From DASUBN01 sp035465695 (GTDB taxonomy: Bacteria > Pseudomonadota > Gammaproteobacteria > Natronospirales > REEB76): DNA of 64,000 nt. The stretch spans positions 1 to 64,000 of the forward strand of contig DATIVR010000057.1 in the NCBI GenBank assembly GCA_035465695.1, read 5' to 3'. Both the position numbers and the translations under genes were made by a program. How positions within the stretch are numbered: the first letter of the stretch is position 1; the number at the start of each line of letters is the position of its first letter. Under the pieces are notes generated by a model. That model was not told the DNA's origin. It saw only the letters and a list, made by a program, of their open reading frames with translations, and ran no database searches. Positions 7,543 to 16,061 of the stretch are shown in pieces.

Positions 7543-9420
7543 ATGGATGCAAAGCGCGACGGATGGCTGGTGATACGCAGCCGGTGGACCGTGTTCCTCC
7601 ACGATCTGCTGTGGATCCCCTTGGCGGTGCTACTCGCCTACTGGATCCGCTTCAACCTCACGCCCATCCCACACTTGTATTTTTCCGGCATGTTGCTGGT
7701 GATGGCGCTGGCATTGCCGGCCCATGCGGTGACCCTGTGGCTGTTCGGCTGCTATCGCGGTATCTGGCGCTACGCATCCATCCCCGACCTGATGCGCATC
7801 GTGAAGTCGGTGGCGCTCGGCGCACTCGCCACCTTCCTCAGTGCATTCCTGTTCGAGCGCCTGCAGGGCGTACCGCGCTCGGTGCTCATGCTGTATCCGA
7901 TCCTTCTGGCGCTGGGCCTGGGCTCGAGCCGCATGCTCTATCGCGTCTTCAAGGACCGCGTGATGGGCTTCGGCCGCGAGACTTCAGCGCGCGCCTTGAT
8001 CGTGGGCGCCGGCCGCGCCGGTGAGCTGCTGATCCGTGACCTCCGCCACCACGGCCCATTCCTGCCGGTCGGCCTGGTCGACGACGCGAACGACAAGCAA
8101 GGCCATGAAGTGCAGGGTGTGCGCGTGCGTGGCCGCCTCGATGACGTAGCCCGGCTGGTGCGAGCCTACGATGTAGACATCGTGCTCATCGCGATGCCCT
8201 CTGCGTCCCGCGAGACCATGGACCGGGTATTGAAGGTGTGCAATGAGGCGCAGGTGCCTTGCCGTACTCTGCCGTCGCTCACCGAACTGGCCGACGGGCG
8301 TGTGGAAGTCTCGCGCTTGCGGCCCGTGACGGTGGAAGACCTCTTGGGCCGTGATCCGGTCGTGCTGGACAGCAAGATCATCTCCGAATTCCTGCGTGGC
8401 AAGCGCGTGGTGGTCACCGGCGGCGGCGGATCCATCGGCGCCGAACTGTGTCGCCAGATCGCGCAGCAAGATCCGGCCATGCTGGTGATCGTGGACAACA
8501 GCGAATACAACCTCTATCGCATCGACCAGGAGCTGGCGGCCACTTCGCCCAGCCTCATGTTCACCAGTGCGCTCGGTAACGTGCAGGACGAAGATGCCAT
8601 CGAAGCGCTTTTTGCACAGGTGAAACCCGAGATCATCTTCCACGCTGCAGCCTATAAGCATGTACCGATCGTCGAGGAGAACGTGGCCGAGGGCGTGCGC
8701 AACAACATCTTTGGCACCCGCGTGGTGGCCGACGCCGCGCTGCGTCATGGCGCCCACAAGTTCGTGTTGATCTCCACCGACAAGACCGTGAATCCCACCA
8801 ACGTGATGGGCACCACCAAGCGTGTGGCGGAGTTGTATTGCCAGGCCTTGAACCGTGAGGAGAGCACTCACTTCGTCACCACCCGCTTCGGCAACGTGCT
8901 GGCCTCCAACGGCTCGGTGGTGCCGCTGTTCGAGCGGCAGATAGCCGCCGGCGGTCCGGTGACGGTTACCGACCCGGACATCACCCGTTATTTCATGACC
9001 ATCCATGAGGCAGCGAGCCTGATCATGCAGGCCGGCGCCATCGGCCGGGGCGGCGAGATCTTTGTGCTCGACATGGGCGAGCCGGTGCGCATCCGCGACC
9101 TGGCGGAGAAGATGATCCAACTCTCGGGCCTGAAGCCCCATCAGGACATCCAGATCGTCTACACCGGCCTCAGGCCCGGCGAGAAGATGCATGAAGAGCT
9201 CTTCTACACCAAGGAAGAGTTGCAGGGCACCACCCACCCGAAGCTGCTCCTGGCCAACGCGGTGCCGGCCTCGCTGGGATCCCTGAAGACCGAGATCGAC
9301 CGGTTGCGGAACGTGGTGGCGGACCCGGAACAGGCCAAGGCCCAGCTTCGCGCCTTGGTGCCGGAGTTCACCCCACAGGAACAGATCCCTGGCCGCGTGG
9401 CCCTGCGCCTGGTCAAGTGA
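7543..9420 (+). CDS. WbpM/CapD-like membrane nucleotide-sugar 4,6-dehydratase
   Basis: 625 residues, the usual length for the large WbpM/CapD/FlmA branch. The first about 115 residues contain four hydrophobic segments; a first nucleotide-binding fold follows ('ALIVGAGRAGELL', about residue 150) and then the catalytic short-chain dehydrogenase fold from about residue 285 ('VVVTGGGGSIGAELC'). 'STDKTVNPTNVMGTTKR' is the active-site segment, with Met in the position of the catalytic Tyr, as is normal for this membrane-bound branch. 'RPGEKMHEELF' near the C-terminus is also diagnostic. It probably converts UDP-GlcNAc to the 4-keto-6-deoxy sugar that feeds QuiNAc or FucNAc synthesis for the initiating transferase encoded just upstream. 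The exact final sugar cannot be told. Confidence 0.92.
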   Translation: MDAKRDGWLVIRSRWTVFLHDLLWIPLAVLLAYWIRFNLTPIPHLYFSGMLLVMALALPAHAVTLWLFGCYRGIWRYASIPDLMRIVKSVALGALATFLSAFLFERLQGVPRSVLMLYPILLALGLGSSRMLYRVFKDRVMGFGRETSARALIVGAGRAGELLIRDLRHHGPFLPVGLVDDANDKQGHEVQGVRVRGRLDDVARLVRAYDVDIVLIAMPSASRETMDRVLKVCNEAQVPCRTLPSLTELADGRVEVSRLRPVTVEDLLGRDPVVLDSKIISEFLRGKRVVVTGGGGSIGAELCRQIAQQDPAMLVIVDNSEYNLYRIDQELAATSPSLMFTSALGNVQDEDAIEALFAQVKPEIIFHAAAYKHVPIVEENVAEGVRNNIFGTRVVADAALRHGAHKFVLISTDKTVNPTNVMGTTKRVAELYCQALNREESTHFVTTRFGNVLASNGSVVPLFERQIAAGGPVTVTDPDITRYFMTIHEAASLIMQAGAIGRGGEIFVLDMGEPVRIRDLAEKMIQLSGLKPHQDIQIVYTGLRPGEKMHEELFYTKEELQGTTHPKLLLANAVPASLGSLKTEIDRLRNVVADPEQAKAQLRALVPEFTPQEQIPGRVALRLVK

Positions 9421-9442
9421 GGGGCTGGCCAGGTGCCCGGTT

Positions 9443-9448
9443 TATAAT
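9443..9448 (+). promoter_or_regulatory. Candidate -10 box upstream of algC
   Basis: A perfect TATAAT hexamer lies in the 85-base gap between the dehydratase and the phosphomannomutase gene, with a GC-rich discriminator after it. No good -35 sits 16-18 bases upstream, so this is a moderate candidate only. It would place the start point near 9455, about 50 bases before the ATG at 9506. Confidence 0.35.
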
Positions 9449-9505
9449 CCTCGTCTCCTGACACCCCAACCGCGGCGCAGCGCCCTGCTGCCGCTTCCTG
9501 CACAT

Positions 9506-10909
9506 ATGATCGGTACCGACCTTCAGACGCGTTTAGCCTCCGCCTTCAAGGCCTACGACATCCGCGGCCGTGTGCCCCAGGACCTGGACGCGGATATCGC
9601 CTACGCGGTCGGACGTGCCTTCGTGGAACTCACCCGGCCTCGCCAGGTGGCGGTCGGGCAGGACGTGCGCCTCTCCAGCCCGGAGCTCGCCGCGGCCGTG
9701 GCACGCGGCATCCTCGATGCAGGTGCCGACGTGCTGGACATCGGGCTGTGCGGCACCGAGCAGGTCTATCACGCCACGTTCAGCCGCAACCTCGGCGGCG
9801 GCATCATGGTCACCGCCAGCCACAATCCTATGGGTTATAACGGGATGAAGCTGGTCCGCGAGGACGCCAAGCCCGTGAGCGGCGACAGCGGCCTGGATGA
9901 GATCCGTGCACGGGTGGCTTCGCAGCCCAAATGGCGCGCTCCGGCCCGACGCGGCAAGCTCGTGCAGATGGACTTGAAACGTGAATACGTGCGGCATCTG
10001 CTGACTTATATAAAAGTCTCTTCCCTCAAGCCGCTTACCATCGTCACCAACGCCGGCAATGGTTGTGCGGGGCCGATAGTGGATGCCCTGGAATCCGAGT
10101 TACCCTTCAAGTTCATCAAACTGCAACAGGAGCCGGATGGCCGTTTCCCCAACGGCATACCCAATCCGCTGCTGCCCGAGAATCGCGCCGTCACGGCGGA
10201 AGCGGTGCGCCGGCACCAGGCGGACCTGGGGATAGCCTGGGATGGGGATTTCGACCGTTGCTTCTTCTTCGACGGTGATGGCGGTTTCGTGGAGGGTTAT
10301 TACCTGGTGGGCCTCCTGGCGCGCACCTTGCTGGCGGACAATCCCGGCGCGAAGATCGTGCATGACCCGCGCCTCACCTGGAGCACCATCCAGACCGTGA
10401 AGGCCGCCGGTGGCCGGCCGATCCTCAGCAAGACCGGTCACGCCTTCATCAAGGAGCGGATGCGCCGCGAGGACGCGCTCTACGGCGGCGAGATGAGCGC
10501 ACATCATTACTTCCGCGAGTTCCGCTATTGCGACAGCGGCATGATCCCGTGGCTGCTGGTGGCGCAGCTCATCAGCGTCACAGGCCAGAGCCTGAAGCAA
10601 CTGGTGGCGGCGCAGCAGGCCGCCTACCCGGTGAGCGGAGAGATCAACCGGGTGGTGGCGGATCCCGACAAGGTCATCTCGGCCGTGGAAGCCAAATACC
10701 TGCCGGCCGCCACCCACATGGATCAGGTGGACGGCTTGAGCCTGGAATACCCGGACTGGCGCTTCAACCTGCGCAAGTCCAACACCGAGCCGATCCTCCG
10801 GCTCAACGTGGAGGCGCGCGGTGATGCCGGATTGATGCAGTCGCGCACCGACGAATTGCTGCGGCTGATCGACGAGGTCGGCGTTCCGGCCCGGGCGGCC
10901 CACGCATGA
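9506..10909 (+). CDS. algC: Phosphomannomutase / phosphoglucomutase (AlgC/XanA type)
   Basis: 467 residues, matching bifunctional AlgC/XanA/ManB enzymes. The phosphoserine loop 'TASHNPMGYNGMK' puts the catalytic serine at about residue 105. The metal loop reads 'DGDFDR' and the sugar-specificity loop 'GGEMSAHHYF' (GEMSxH), typical of enzymes that use both mannose and glucose phosphates; the phosphate-binding tail reads 'RKSNTEPILRLN'. It interconverts hexose-6-phosphate and hexose-1-phosphate in the cytoplasm, supplying mannose-1-phosphate to the ManC encoded next. The two genes overlap by four bases. Besides the upstream glycan cluster, the product could also supply LPS core or exopolysaccharide sugars. 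Confidence 0.95.
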   Translation: MIGTDLQTRLASAFKAYDIRGRVPQDLDADIAYAVGRAFVELTRPRQVAVGQDVRLSSPELAAAVARGILDAGADVLDIGLCGTEQVYHATFSRNLGGGIMVTASHNPMGYNGMKLVREDAKPVSGDSGLDEIRARVASQPKWRAPARRGKLVQMDLKREYVRHLLTYIKVSSLKPLTIVTNAGNGCAGPIVDALESELPFKFIKLQQEPDGRFPNGIPNPLLPENRAVTAEAVRRHQADLGIAWDGDFDRCFFFDGDGGFVEGYYLVGLLARTLLADNPGAKIVHDPRLTWSTIQTVKAAGGRPILSKTGHAFIKERMRREDALYGGEMSAHHYFREFRYCDSGMIPWLLVAQLISVTGQSLKQLVAAQQAAYPVSGEINRVVADPDKVISAVEAKYLPAATHMDQVDGLSLEYPDWRFNLRKSNTEPILRLNVEARGDAGLMQSRTDELLRLIDEVGVPARAAHA

Positions 10910-12348
10910 AGTTGCTGCCTGTCATCATCTCCGGAGGTTCCGGCACGCGCCTGTGGCCGGTGTCGCGGGAGGCTCGTCCCAAGCCCTTCATGCAGATGCA
11001 GGACGGCCTCTCATTGCTGCAGAGCACCCTGGCCCGTTCCGCGGCGCTACCCGCAGTCAATGATCTTCTGGTGGTCACCAATCGCGACCACCATTTCCAG
11101 AGCCGCGAGGAACTGGAGACCATGGACGGCGCTCTGAACGGCGCCCAGGTCTCGTTCCTGCTGGAGCCTGTCGGGCGCAATACCACCGCCGCCGTCGCCA
11201 TGGCCGCCTTCCTCGCTGCCGAGCGATATGGTGAGGACACCATCTTGCTGGTCCAACCCGCGGACCACCTGATCTCGGATGGCAACGCTTTCAGCGCGGC
11301 GGTGCAGGCGGCCCTGCCGGCGGCGGCATCCGGCGACTTCGTGACCTTCGGCATCGTCCCCACCGGCCCCGAGACCGGTTACGGCTATATCCAATGTACG
11401 GCGACGCCCAAGGCAGGTGCCGCCAATGCCGTGAAGCGCTTCGTGGAGAAGCCGGATCTGGAGAAGGCCAAGGCCTTCGTGGCCTCGGGCGACTACCTCT
11501 GGAACTCCGGCATGTTCTGCTTCCGCGCCGACGCCATCCTCGGCGCGGTGGAGCGCTTCGCCCCGGAGATCCACGCCAAGACCCGGGAGTCCTGGCAGCT
11601 CAGCGCCGCTGCAGCCAAGGATCCGGCGGCGCTCAACATCGAGAGCGAGGTGTTCCCTCGTGTGCCATCCATCTCCATCGACTATGCAGTGATGGAGAAG
11701 GCTGAGAACGTCAAGGTGGTCCCGGGACGCTTCGGCTGGAGCGACATCGGCTCGTGGCGCTCCATCAGCGAACTCGTGCGGCCTGACGCCCAGGGTAACC
11801 GGGTGATGGGCGAGGCGGTGCTGGTGAATTCGTCGGACAACTACATCCAGGGCGAGGGGCGTGTCATCGCCGCCGTCGGCGTGAAGGACTTGGTCATCGT
11901 GGATACCCCGGACGCGCTCCTGGTAGGCCATCGGGATCAGACGCAATCCGTGAAGGAAGTGGTGGACCAGCTGCGCAAAGCCGGTCATGAGGCCGCCAAG
12001 CTGCATCGCACCGTATACCGTCCATGGGGCACCTATACCGTGGTGGAAGAAGGGCCTCACTACAAGATGAAACGCATCGTCGTGAAGCCACACGCATCCC
12101 TGTCGCTGCAGATGCACAGGCATCGCAGCGAGCATTGGGTGGTGATCGCAGGTGTCGCCGAGATCGTGAACGGCGAGCAGACCCTGCGTCTGGAGCATGA
12201 CCAGTCCACTTACATCCCGGCGGGTAACAAGCATCGCCTGAGTAATCCCGGCGAGGAAGACCTGGTGATCATCGAGGTGCAGACCGGTTCCTACCTCGGT
12301 GAGGACGACATCCAGCGCTTCGACGACATCTATGGGCGCACGCAATGA
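10906..12348 (+). CDS. manC: Mannose-1-phosphate guanylyltransferase / mannose-6-phosphate isomerase
   Basis: 480 residues, the full bifunctional type II form (AlgA/XanB/ManC). The nucleotidyltransferase signature 'GGSGTRLWPVSREARPKPF' is at residues about 8-26, 'FVEKPD' lies in the middle, and a C-terminal cupin isomerase domain contains 'MHRHRSEHWVVIAG' and 'YIPAGNKHRLSNPG'. It isomerises fructose-6-phosphate to mannose-6-phosphate and forms GDP-mannose from mannose-1-phosphate and GTP in the cytoplasm. With the mutase directly upstream it completes the GDP-mannose route. The gene ends in ATGA shared with miaB, so the polysaccharide cluster is physically joined to the next housekeeping block. 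Confidence 0.96.
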   Translation: MKLLPVIISGGSGTRLWPVSREARPKPFMQMQDGLSLLQSTLARSAALPAVNDLLVVTNRDHHFQSREELETMDGALNGAQVSFLLEPVGRNTTAAVAMAAFLAAERYGEDTILLVQPADHLISDGNAFSAAVQAALPAAASGDFVTFGIVPTGPETGYGYIQCTATPKAGAANAVKRFVEKPDLEKAKAFVASGDYLWNSGMFCFRADAILGAVERFAPEIHAKTRESWQLSAAAAKDPAALNIESEVFPRVPSISIDYAVMEKAENVKVVPGRFGWSDIGSWRSISELVRPDAQGNRVMGEAVLVNSSDNYIQGEGRVIAAVGVKDLVIVDTPDALLVGHRDQTQSVKEVVDQLRKAGHEAAKLHRTVYRPWGTYTVVEEGPHYKMKRIVVKPHASLSLQMHRHRSEHWVVIAGVAEIVNGEQTLRLEHDQSTYIPAGNKHRLSNPGEEDLVIIEVQTGSYLGEDDIQRFDDIYGRTQ

Positions 12349-13685
12349 CCAAGCGTGTCCATATCAAGACCTTCGGCTGCCAGATGAATGAGTACGACTC
12401 CGGCAAGATGCTGGACGTGCTGGCGGCGGCCGATGGGTACACCTTGACCGAGGATCCGGCGGCGGCAGACTTGCTGTTGCTCAACACCTGCTCGGTGCGG
12501 GAGAAGGCCCAGGAGAAGGTATTCACCCAGATCGGCCTGTGGAAGCCGCTGAAGCAGGCCAAGCCCGGAGTGTTGATAGGCGTAGGCGGCTGCGTGGCCA
12601 GCCAGGAAGGCGCGGGATTAGTGAAGCGCGCCCCGGCGGTGGACCTGGTATTCGGTCCCCAGACCCTGCACCGCCTGCCGGAGATGCTGGCGGAGACCCG
12701 CCGCACCGGCCGTCCGGTCGTGGACGTATCGTTCCCCGAGATCGAGAAGTTCGACAGATTGCCGCCGCCGCGCGCGGAGGGGGCCACGGCATTCGTCTCC
12801 ATCATGGAAGGCTGCAGCAAGTACTGCACCTTCTGCGTGGTGCCCTACACCCGTGGAGAAGAGGTGAGCCGGCCCTTCGACGACGTGCTCGCCGAGGTGG
12901 CGGAGCTCGCCGCGCAAGGCGTGACGGAGATCACGCTGCTGGGCCAGAACGTGAACGGTTACCGCGGCCCTATGCATGGCGGCGGTATCGCCGACCTGGC
13001 GTTGCTCATCGAATACATCGCTGCGTTGGACGAGGTGGAACGCATCCGTTTCACCACTTCTCATCCGCTGGAGTTCTCGGATCGGTTGATCGAGACCTTC
13101 GCGGAGCAGCCGAAACTCGCCAATTACCTGCACCTGCCGGTTCAGAGCGGCTCGGACCGCATCCTGGCGGCCATGAAGCGCGGCCACACCGCCATCGAAT
13201 ACAAGGCCAAGATCCGCAGACTGCGAGAAGTCCGTCCCGACATCAGCCTGTCGTCGGACTTCATCGTGGGGTTCCCGGGAGAGACGGAGAAGGACTTCCA
13301 GGACACCCTGAAGCTCATCGACGACGTGCGTTTCGACCAGGCTTTCAGCTTCATCTACAGCCGCCGCCCGGGCACGCCCGCTGCGGGTTACGACGATGAT
13401 GTGAGCCATGAAGAGAAAGTGCGTCGCCTGGAGATCCTCCAGGCAAGCATCCATGCCTTCGGCCAGGACTACATGCAGAGGAAGGTCGGCACCCGTCAGC
13501 GGGTATTGGTGGAGAGGGCCTCGGAGAGGAACCCCCGCGAACTGGCCGGCAAGAGCGAATGCAACCGCTGGGTGAACTTTCCGGGTGAGGCGCATCTGAT
13601 CGGCCGTTTCGTGGAGGTGGACATCACCCAGGCCATGCAGAACTCCTACCGCGGCCGCGTGGCCACCGGTCTGGCCGCGGGTTGA
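12345..13685 (+). CDS. miaB: tRNA-2-methylthio-N6-dimethylallyladenosine synthase
   Basis: 446 residues, standard MiaB length. The N-terminal methylthiotransferase domain begins 'VHIKTFGCQMNEYDS', with its first cluster-binding Cys near residue 12 and others in 'LNTCSVREKA' and 'VGGCVASQEG'. The radical-SAM CxxxCxxC motif 'CSKYCTFC' is at residues about 157-164, and a TRAM domain for tRNA binding fills the C-terminus. It adds the 2-methylthio group to i6A37 of tRNAs reading UNN codons, using two 4Fe-4S clusters and SAM. It overlaps both manC (ATGA) and ybeZ. The order miaB-ybeZ-ybeY-corC-lnt is the classic gammaproteobacterial arrangement. Confidence 0.98.
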   Translation: MTKRVHIKTFGCQMNEYDSGKMLDVLAAADGYTLTEDPAAADLLLLNTCSVREKAQEKVFTQIGLWKPLKQAKPGVLIGVGGCVASQEGAGLVKRAPAVDLVFGPQTLHRLPEMLAETRRTGRPVVDVSFPEIEKFDRLPPPRAEGATAFVSIMEGCSKYCTFCVVPYTRGEEVSRPFDDVLAEVAELAAQGVTEITLLGQNVNGYRGPMHGGGIADLALLIEYIAALDEVERIRFTTSHPLEFSDRLIETFAEQPKLANYLHLPVQSGSDRILAAMKRGHTAIEYKAKIRRLREVRPDISLSSDFIVGFPGETEKDFQDTLKLIDDVRFDQAFSFIYSRRPGTPAAGYDDDVSHEEKVRRLEILQASIHAFGQDYMQRKVGTRQRVLVERASERNPRELAGKSECNRWVNFPGEAHLIGRFVEVDITQAMQNSYRGRVATGLAAG

Positions 13686-14665
13686 GCGTGAGCACCGAGG
13701 AACAGCCTGCCAGCCTGGACTTCATACTGGAGCCCGCCGACAACGCGCGGCTTGCCAACCTCTGCGGCCAGTTCGACGAGCATCTGCGCCAATTGGAGCA
13801 GCGACTCGGCATCGAGATCAACAATCGCGGCAGTCAGTTCCGGGTGATAGGGCCGGACGAACCGGCGCGCGCGGCCGTGCGGATATTGAAGGACCTGTAT
13901 GCGCTGACGGCGACGGAACGCGTGAGCCGCGAGACGGTGCATGTGAGTCTCTCGCAGTCCGCCATCGCGGATCGGGCGCAACCCACGATCGAACGGGAAG
14001 ATGCAGAGCCGGCGCTGGACACCAAGCAGGGCCGCATCCGTGGCCGCGGTGCCAACCAGCGCCGTTACTTGCACAACATCGCCAGCCACGATCTCAACTT
14101 CGGCATCGGTCCCGCCGGAACCGGCAAGACCTATCTTGCCGTGGCGAGTGCGGTAGCCGCCCTCAACCGCGATGAGGTGCGCAGGCTGGTGTTGGTTCGC
14201 CCTGCCGTCGAGGCGGGGGAAAGATTGGGTTTCCTCCCCGGCGACCTCACCCAGAAAGTCGATCCTTATCTGCGGCCCATCTACGACGCTCTCTATGAGA
14301 TGCTGGGGTTCGAACGGGTGACACGCCTCATGGAACGCAGCGTCATTGAAGTGGCGCCGCTGGCTTTCATGCGTGGCCGCACCCTGAATGAGGCCTTCAT
14401 CATCCTCGACGAGGCCCAGAACACCACCATCGAGCAGATGCGCATGTTCCTGACCCGTATCGGCTTCGGCTCCCGCACCGTGGTGACCGGCGACATCACC
14501 CAGGTGGATCTGCCGCGGGTGCAGCGATCGGGACTGCGTGACGCGGTGGAGCTGCTGCGTGACATGCCAGGCGTGAGCTTCACGTTCTTTACGGCCGCCG
14601 ATGTGGTGCGGCATCCGTTGGTGCAACGCATCGTTACCGCCTATGAGCAGCGCGACCGGGACTGA
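13682..14665 (+). CDS. ybeZ: PhoH-like ATPase YbeZ
   Basis: A PhoH-family P-loop protein of 327 residues. Walker A is 'GPAGTGKTYLA' at about residue 142; 'IILDEAQNTT' is the Walker B region and 'RIGFGSRTVVTGDITQ' the family signature. In E. coli YbeZ works with the endoribonuclease YbeY in rRNA processing and ribosome quality control, and the genes are adjacent here too (the stop and the ybeY ATG share a TGATG). Two starts are possible: a TTG at 13682 overlapping the miaB stop, or a GTG at 13688. Neither has a clear Shine-Dalgarno sequence, so the difference of two residues is undecided. Confidence 0.95.
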   Translation: MSVSTEEQPASLDFILEPADNARLANLCGQFDEHLRQLEQRLGIEINNRGSQFRVIGPDEPARAAVRILKDLYALTATERVSRETVHVSLSQSAIADRAQPTIEREDAEPALDTKQGRIRGRGANQRRYLHNIASHDLNFGIGPAGTGKTYLAVASAVAALNRDEVRRLVLVRPAVEAGERLGFLPGDLTQKVDPYLRPIYDALYEMLGFERVTRLMERSVIEVAPLAFMRGRTLNEAFIILDEAQNTTIEQMRMFLTRIGFGSRTVVTGDITQVDLPRVQRSGLRDAVELLRDMPGVSFTFFTAADVVRHPLVQRIVTAYEQRDRD

Positions 14666-15129
14666 TGACGGCCCCCGGTGTCAGCATCGACTTGGAAGAC
14701 GTGAGCCACACGGCGGGCGTGCCCTCGGTGGCTGAGTTCCAGCGCTGGGTGGAGGCCGCCTTGGCTGGCCGCCGCGAGGCTGCGGAGTTGTCCATCCGCG
14801 TGGTGGATGAACGGGAAGGTGCCGAGCTCAACCGGCGTTATCGTGGCAAGGACTATGCCACTAACGTGCTCTCGTTTCCGGCGGAATTGCCGCCAGGCGT
14901 GCCATTGCCGGTGGTCGGCGATCTGGTGATCTGCGCGCCGGTGGTGACCCGTGAGGCCGCCGAACAGGGCAAGGCGCCGGAAGCGCATTGGGCGCACCTC
15001 ACGGTGCACGGCTGCCTGCACCTCATAGGCTATGACCACGAGGATGAGGCACAGGCGGCTGTCATGGAGTCCCTGGAGACGGCCATCCTGGCGGGACTGG
15101 GCTTTCCTGACCCCTATCAGACGGGCTGA
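14665..15129 (+). CDS. ybeY: Endoribonuclease YbeY (16S rRNA maturation)
   Basis: 154 residues. The zinc-binding family motif HxxxHxxxxxxxH is present as 'HGCLHLIGYDH' at residues about 115-125, preceded by 'NVLSFP' and 'GDLVICAP', both standard for YbeY. It is a metal-dependent single-strand endoribonuclease needed for 16S rRNA 3'-end maturation and 70S ribosome quality control. The ATG overlaps the ybeZ stop by one base, implying translational coupling. Confidence 0.97.
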   Translation: MTAPGVSIDLEDVSHTAGVPSVAEFQRWVEAALAGRREAAELSIRVVDEREGAELNRRYRGKDYATNVLSFPAELPPGVPLPVVGDLVICAPVVTREAAEQGKAPEAHWAHLTVHGCLHLIGYDHEDEAQAAVMESLETAILAGLGFPDPYQTG

Positions 15130-15157
15130 TCCGGCCCGAAGCCCCTGTCTTTACTGG

Positions 15158-15163
15158 TAAAAT
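15158..15163 (+). promoter_or_regulatory. Candidate -10 box upstream of corC
   Basis: TAAAAT followed by a GC-rich discriminator lies in the 65-base gap between ybeY and the CBS-domain gene; the predicted start point (about 15170) is some 25 bases before the ATG. The -35 region is poor. It could be an internal promoter for corC-lnt and the genes after them. Confidence 0.3.
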
Positions 15164-15194
15164 CCGCTTCCGACCCCTTTCTGACGGTCCATTG

Positions 15195-16061
15195 ATGTCC
15201 GACGAAGATCCCCGGCGCGATGCCGCCCCCGGCCTGCGTGCCTGGTTCCAACGCTTGGGACAAGCCCTGTCCGGCGAACCCCGCGACCGCGAAGAGCTGC
15301 TGGAACTCCTCAACGACGCCCGCGAGCGCAACCTGTTCGACGCCGACGCGCAGACCATGCTGGAAGGCGTGCTGCAGGTGGCGGACATGCAGGTGCGCGA
15401 CGTGATGATCCCGCGCGCTCAGATGGTGGCACTCGAGAAGGACATGGACCTGGATGACGCGCTGGCAGTGGTCAGCGAGTCGGGTCACTCCCGATTCCCG
15501 GTGGTCGGAGAGGATCGGGACAGGGTCATCGGCATCGTGCTGGCCAAGGACCTGCTCAACCATTTCGTCGAGGGCACCGAGGGTTTCAACCTCCGCGAGT
15601 ATCTGCGGCCTGCGCCGTTCGTGCCCGAGAGCATGCGGCTCAACGTGCTGCTCAAGAAGTTCCGCGCCAGTCGCAACCATATGGCCATCGTCGCCGATGA
15701 ATACGGCGGAGTGGCCGGGGTCGTCACCATCGAGGACGTGCTGGAGCAGATCGTAGGCGACATCGACGACGAGTACGATGTTGACGAAGAGGCTCGCATC
15801 CTCAAGCACACCGATACTCGCTTCACGGTCAAGGCGGTGACCCCGGTGGAGGACTTCAACGAGTACTTCGGCACGACGCTCAGCGACGAGGAGTTCGAGA
15901 CCGTCGGCGGCCTCGTTACCCACGCCTTCGGCCATCTGCCCAAGCGCGGCGAGAAGATCGAGCTCGCCGGATTCCGTTTCAAGGTGTTGCGCGCCGATAG
16001 CCGGCGCGTGCATCTCCTTGAGGCGTTGCGCAAGCCCGCACCCGCCGAATCCGGCGCATGA
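15195..16061 (+). CDS. corC: CorC/YbeX-type CBS-domain protein
   Basis: 288 residues with no membrane segments. Two CBS domains span about residues 60-185 ('VRDVMIPRAQMVAL' and 'GVAGVVTIEDVLEQIVGDIDDE'), followed by a CorC_HlyC domain (about 200-280). It belongs to the short cytosolic CorC/YbeX branch, originally linked to Mg/Co efflux with CorA; in the ybeZYX-lnt context it has also been tied to ribosome or envelope homeostasis, and the precise role remains unsettled. ATG 15195 is chosen over the TTG three bases earlier. It overlaps lnt by ATGA (16058-16061). Confidence 0.95.
   Translation: MSDEDPRRDAAPGLRAWFQRLGQALSGEPRDREELLELLNDARERNLFDADAQTMLEGVLQVADMQVRDVMIPRAQMVALEKDMDLDDALAVVSESGHSRFPVVGEDRDRVIGIVLAKDLLNHFVEGTEGFNLREYLRPAPFVPESMRLNVLLKKFRASRNHMAIVADEYGGVAGVVTIEDVLEQIVGDIDDEYDVDEEARILKHTDTRFTVKAVTPVEDFNEYFGTTLSDEEFETVGGLVTHAFGHLPKRGEKIELAGFRFKVLRADSRRVHLLEALRKPAPAESGA

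Noticed and set aside
7984..9237. Minus-strand open frame of about 417 codons across the dehydratase gene
   Set aside because: It is antisense to a clear WbpM/CapD gene, has low-complexity His/Gly/Leu composition typical of high-GC shadow frames and matches no family I recognise.
11047..12345. Minus-strand open frame of about 432 codons across manC
   Set aside because: Shadow of a certain gene; composition typical of codon-position GC bias.
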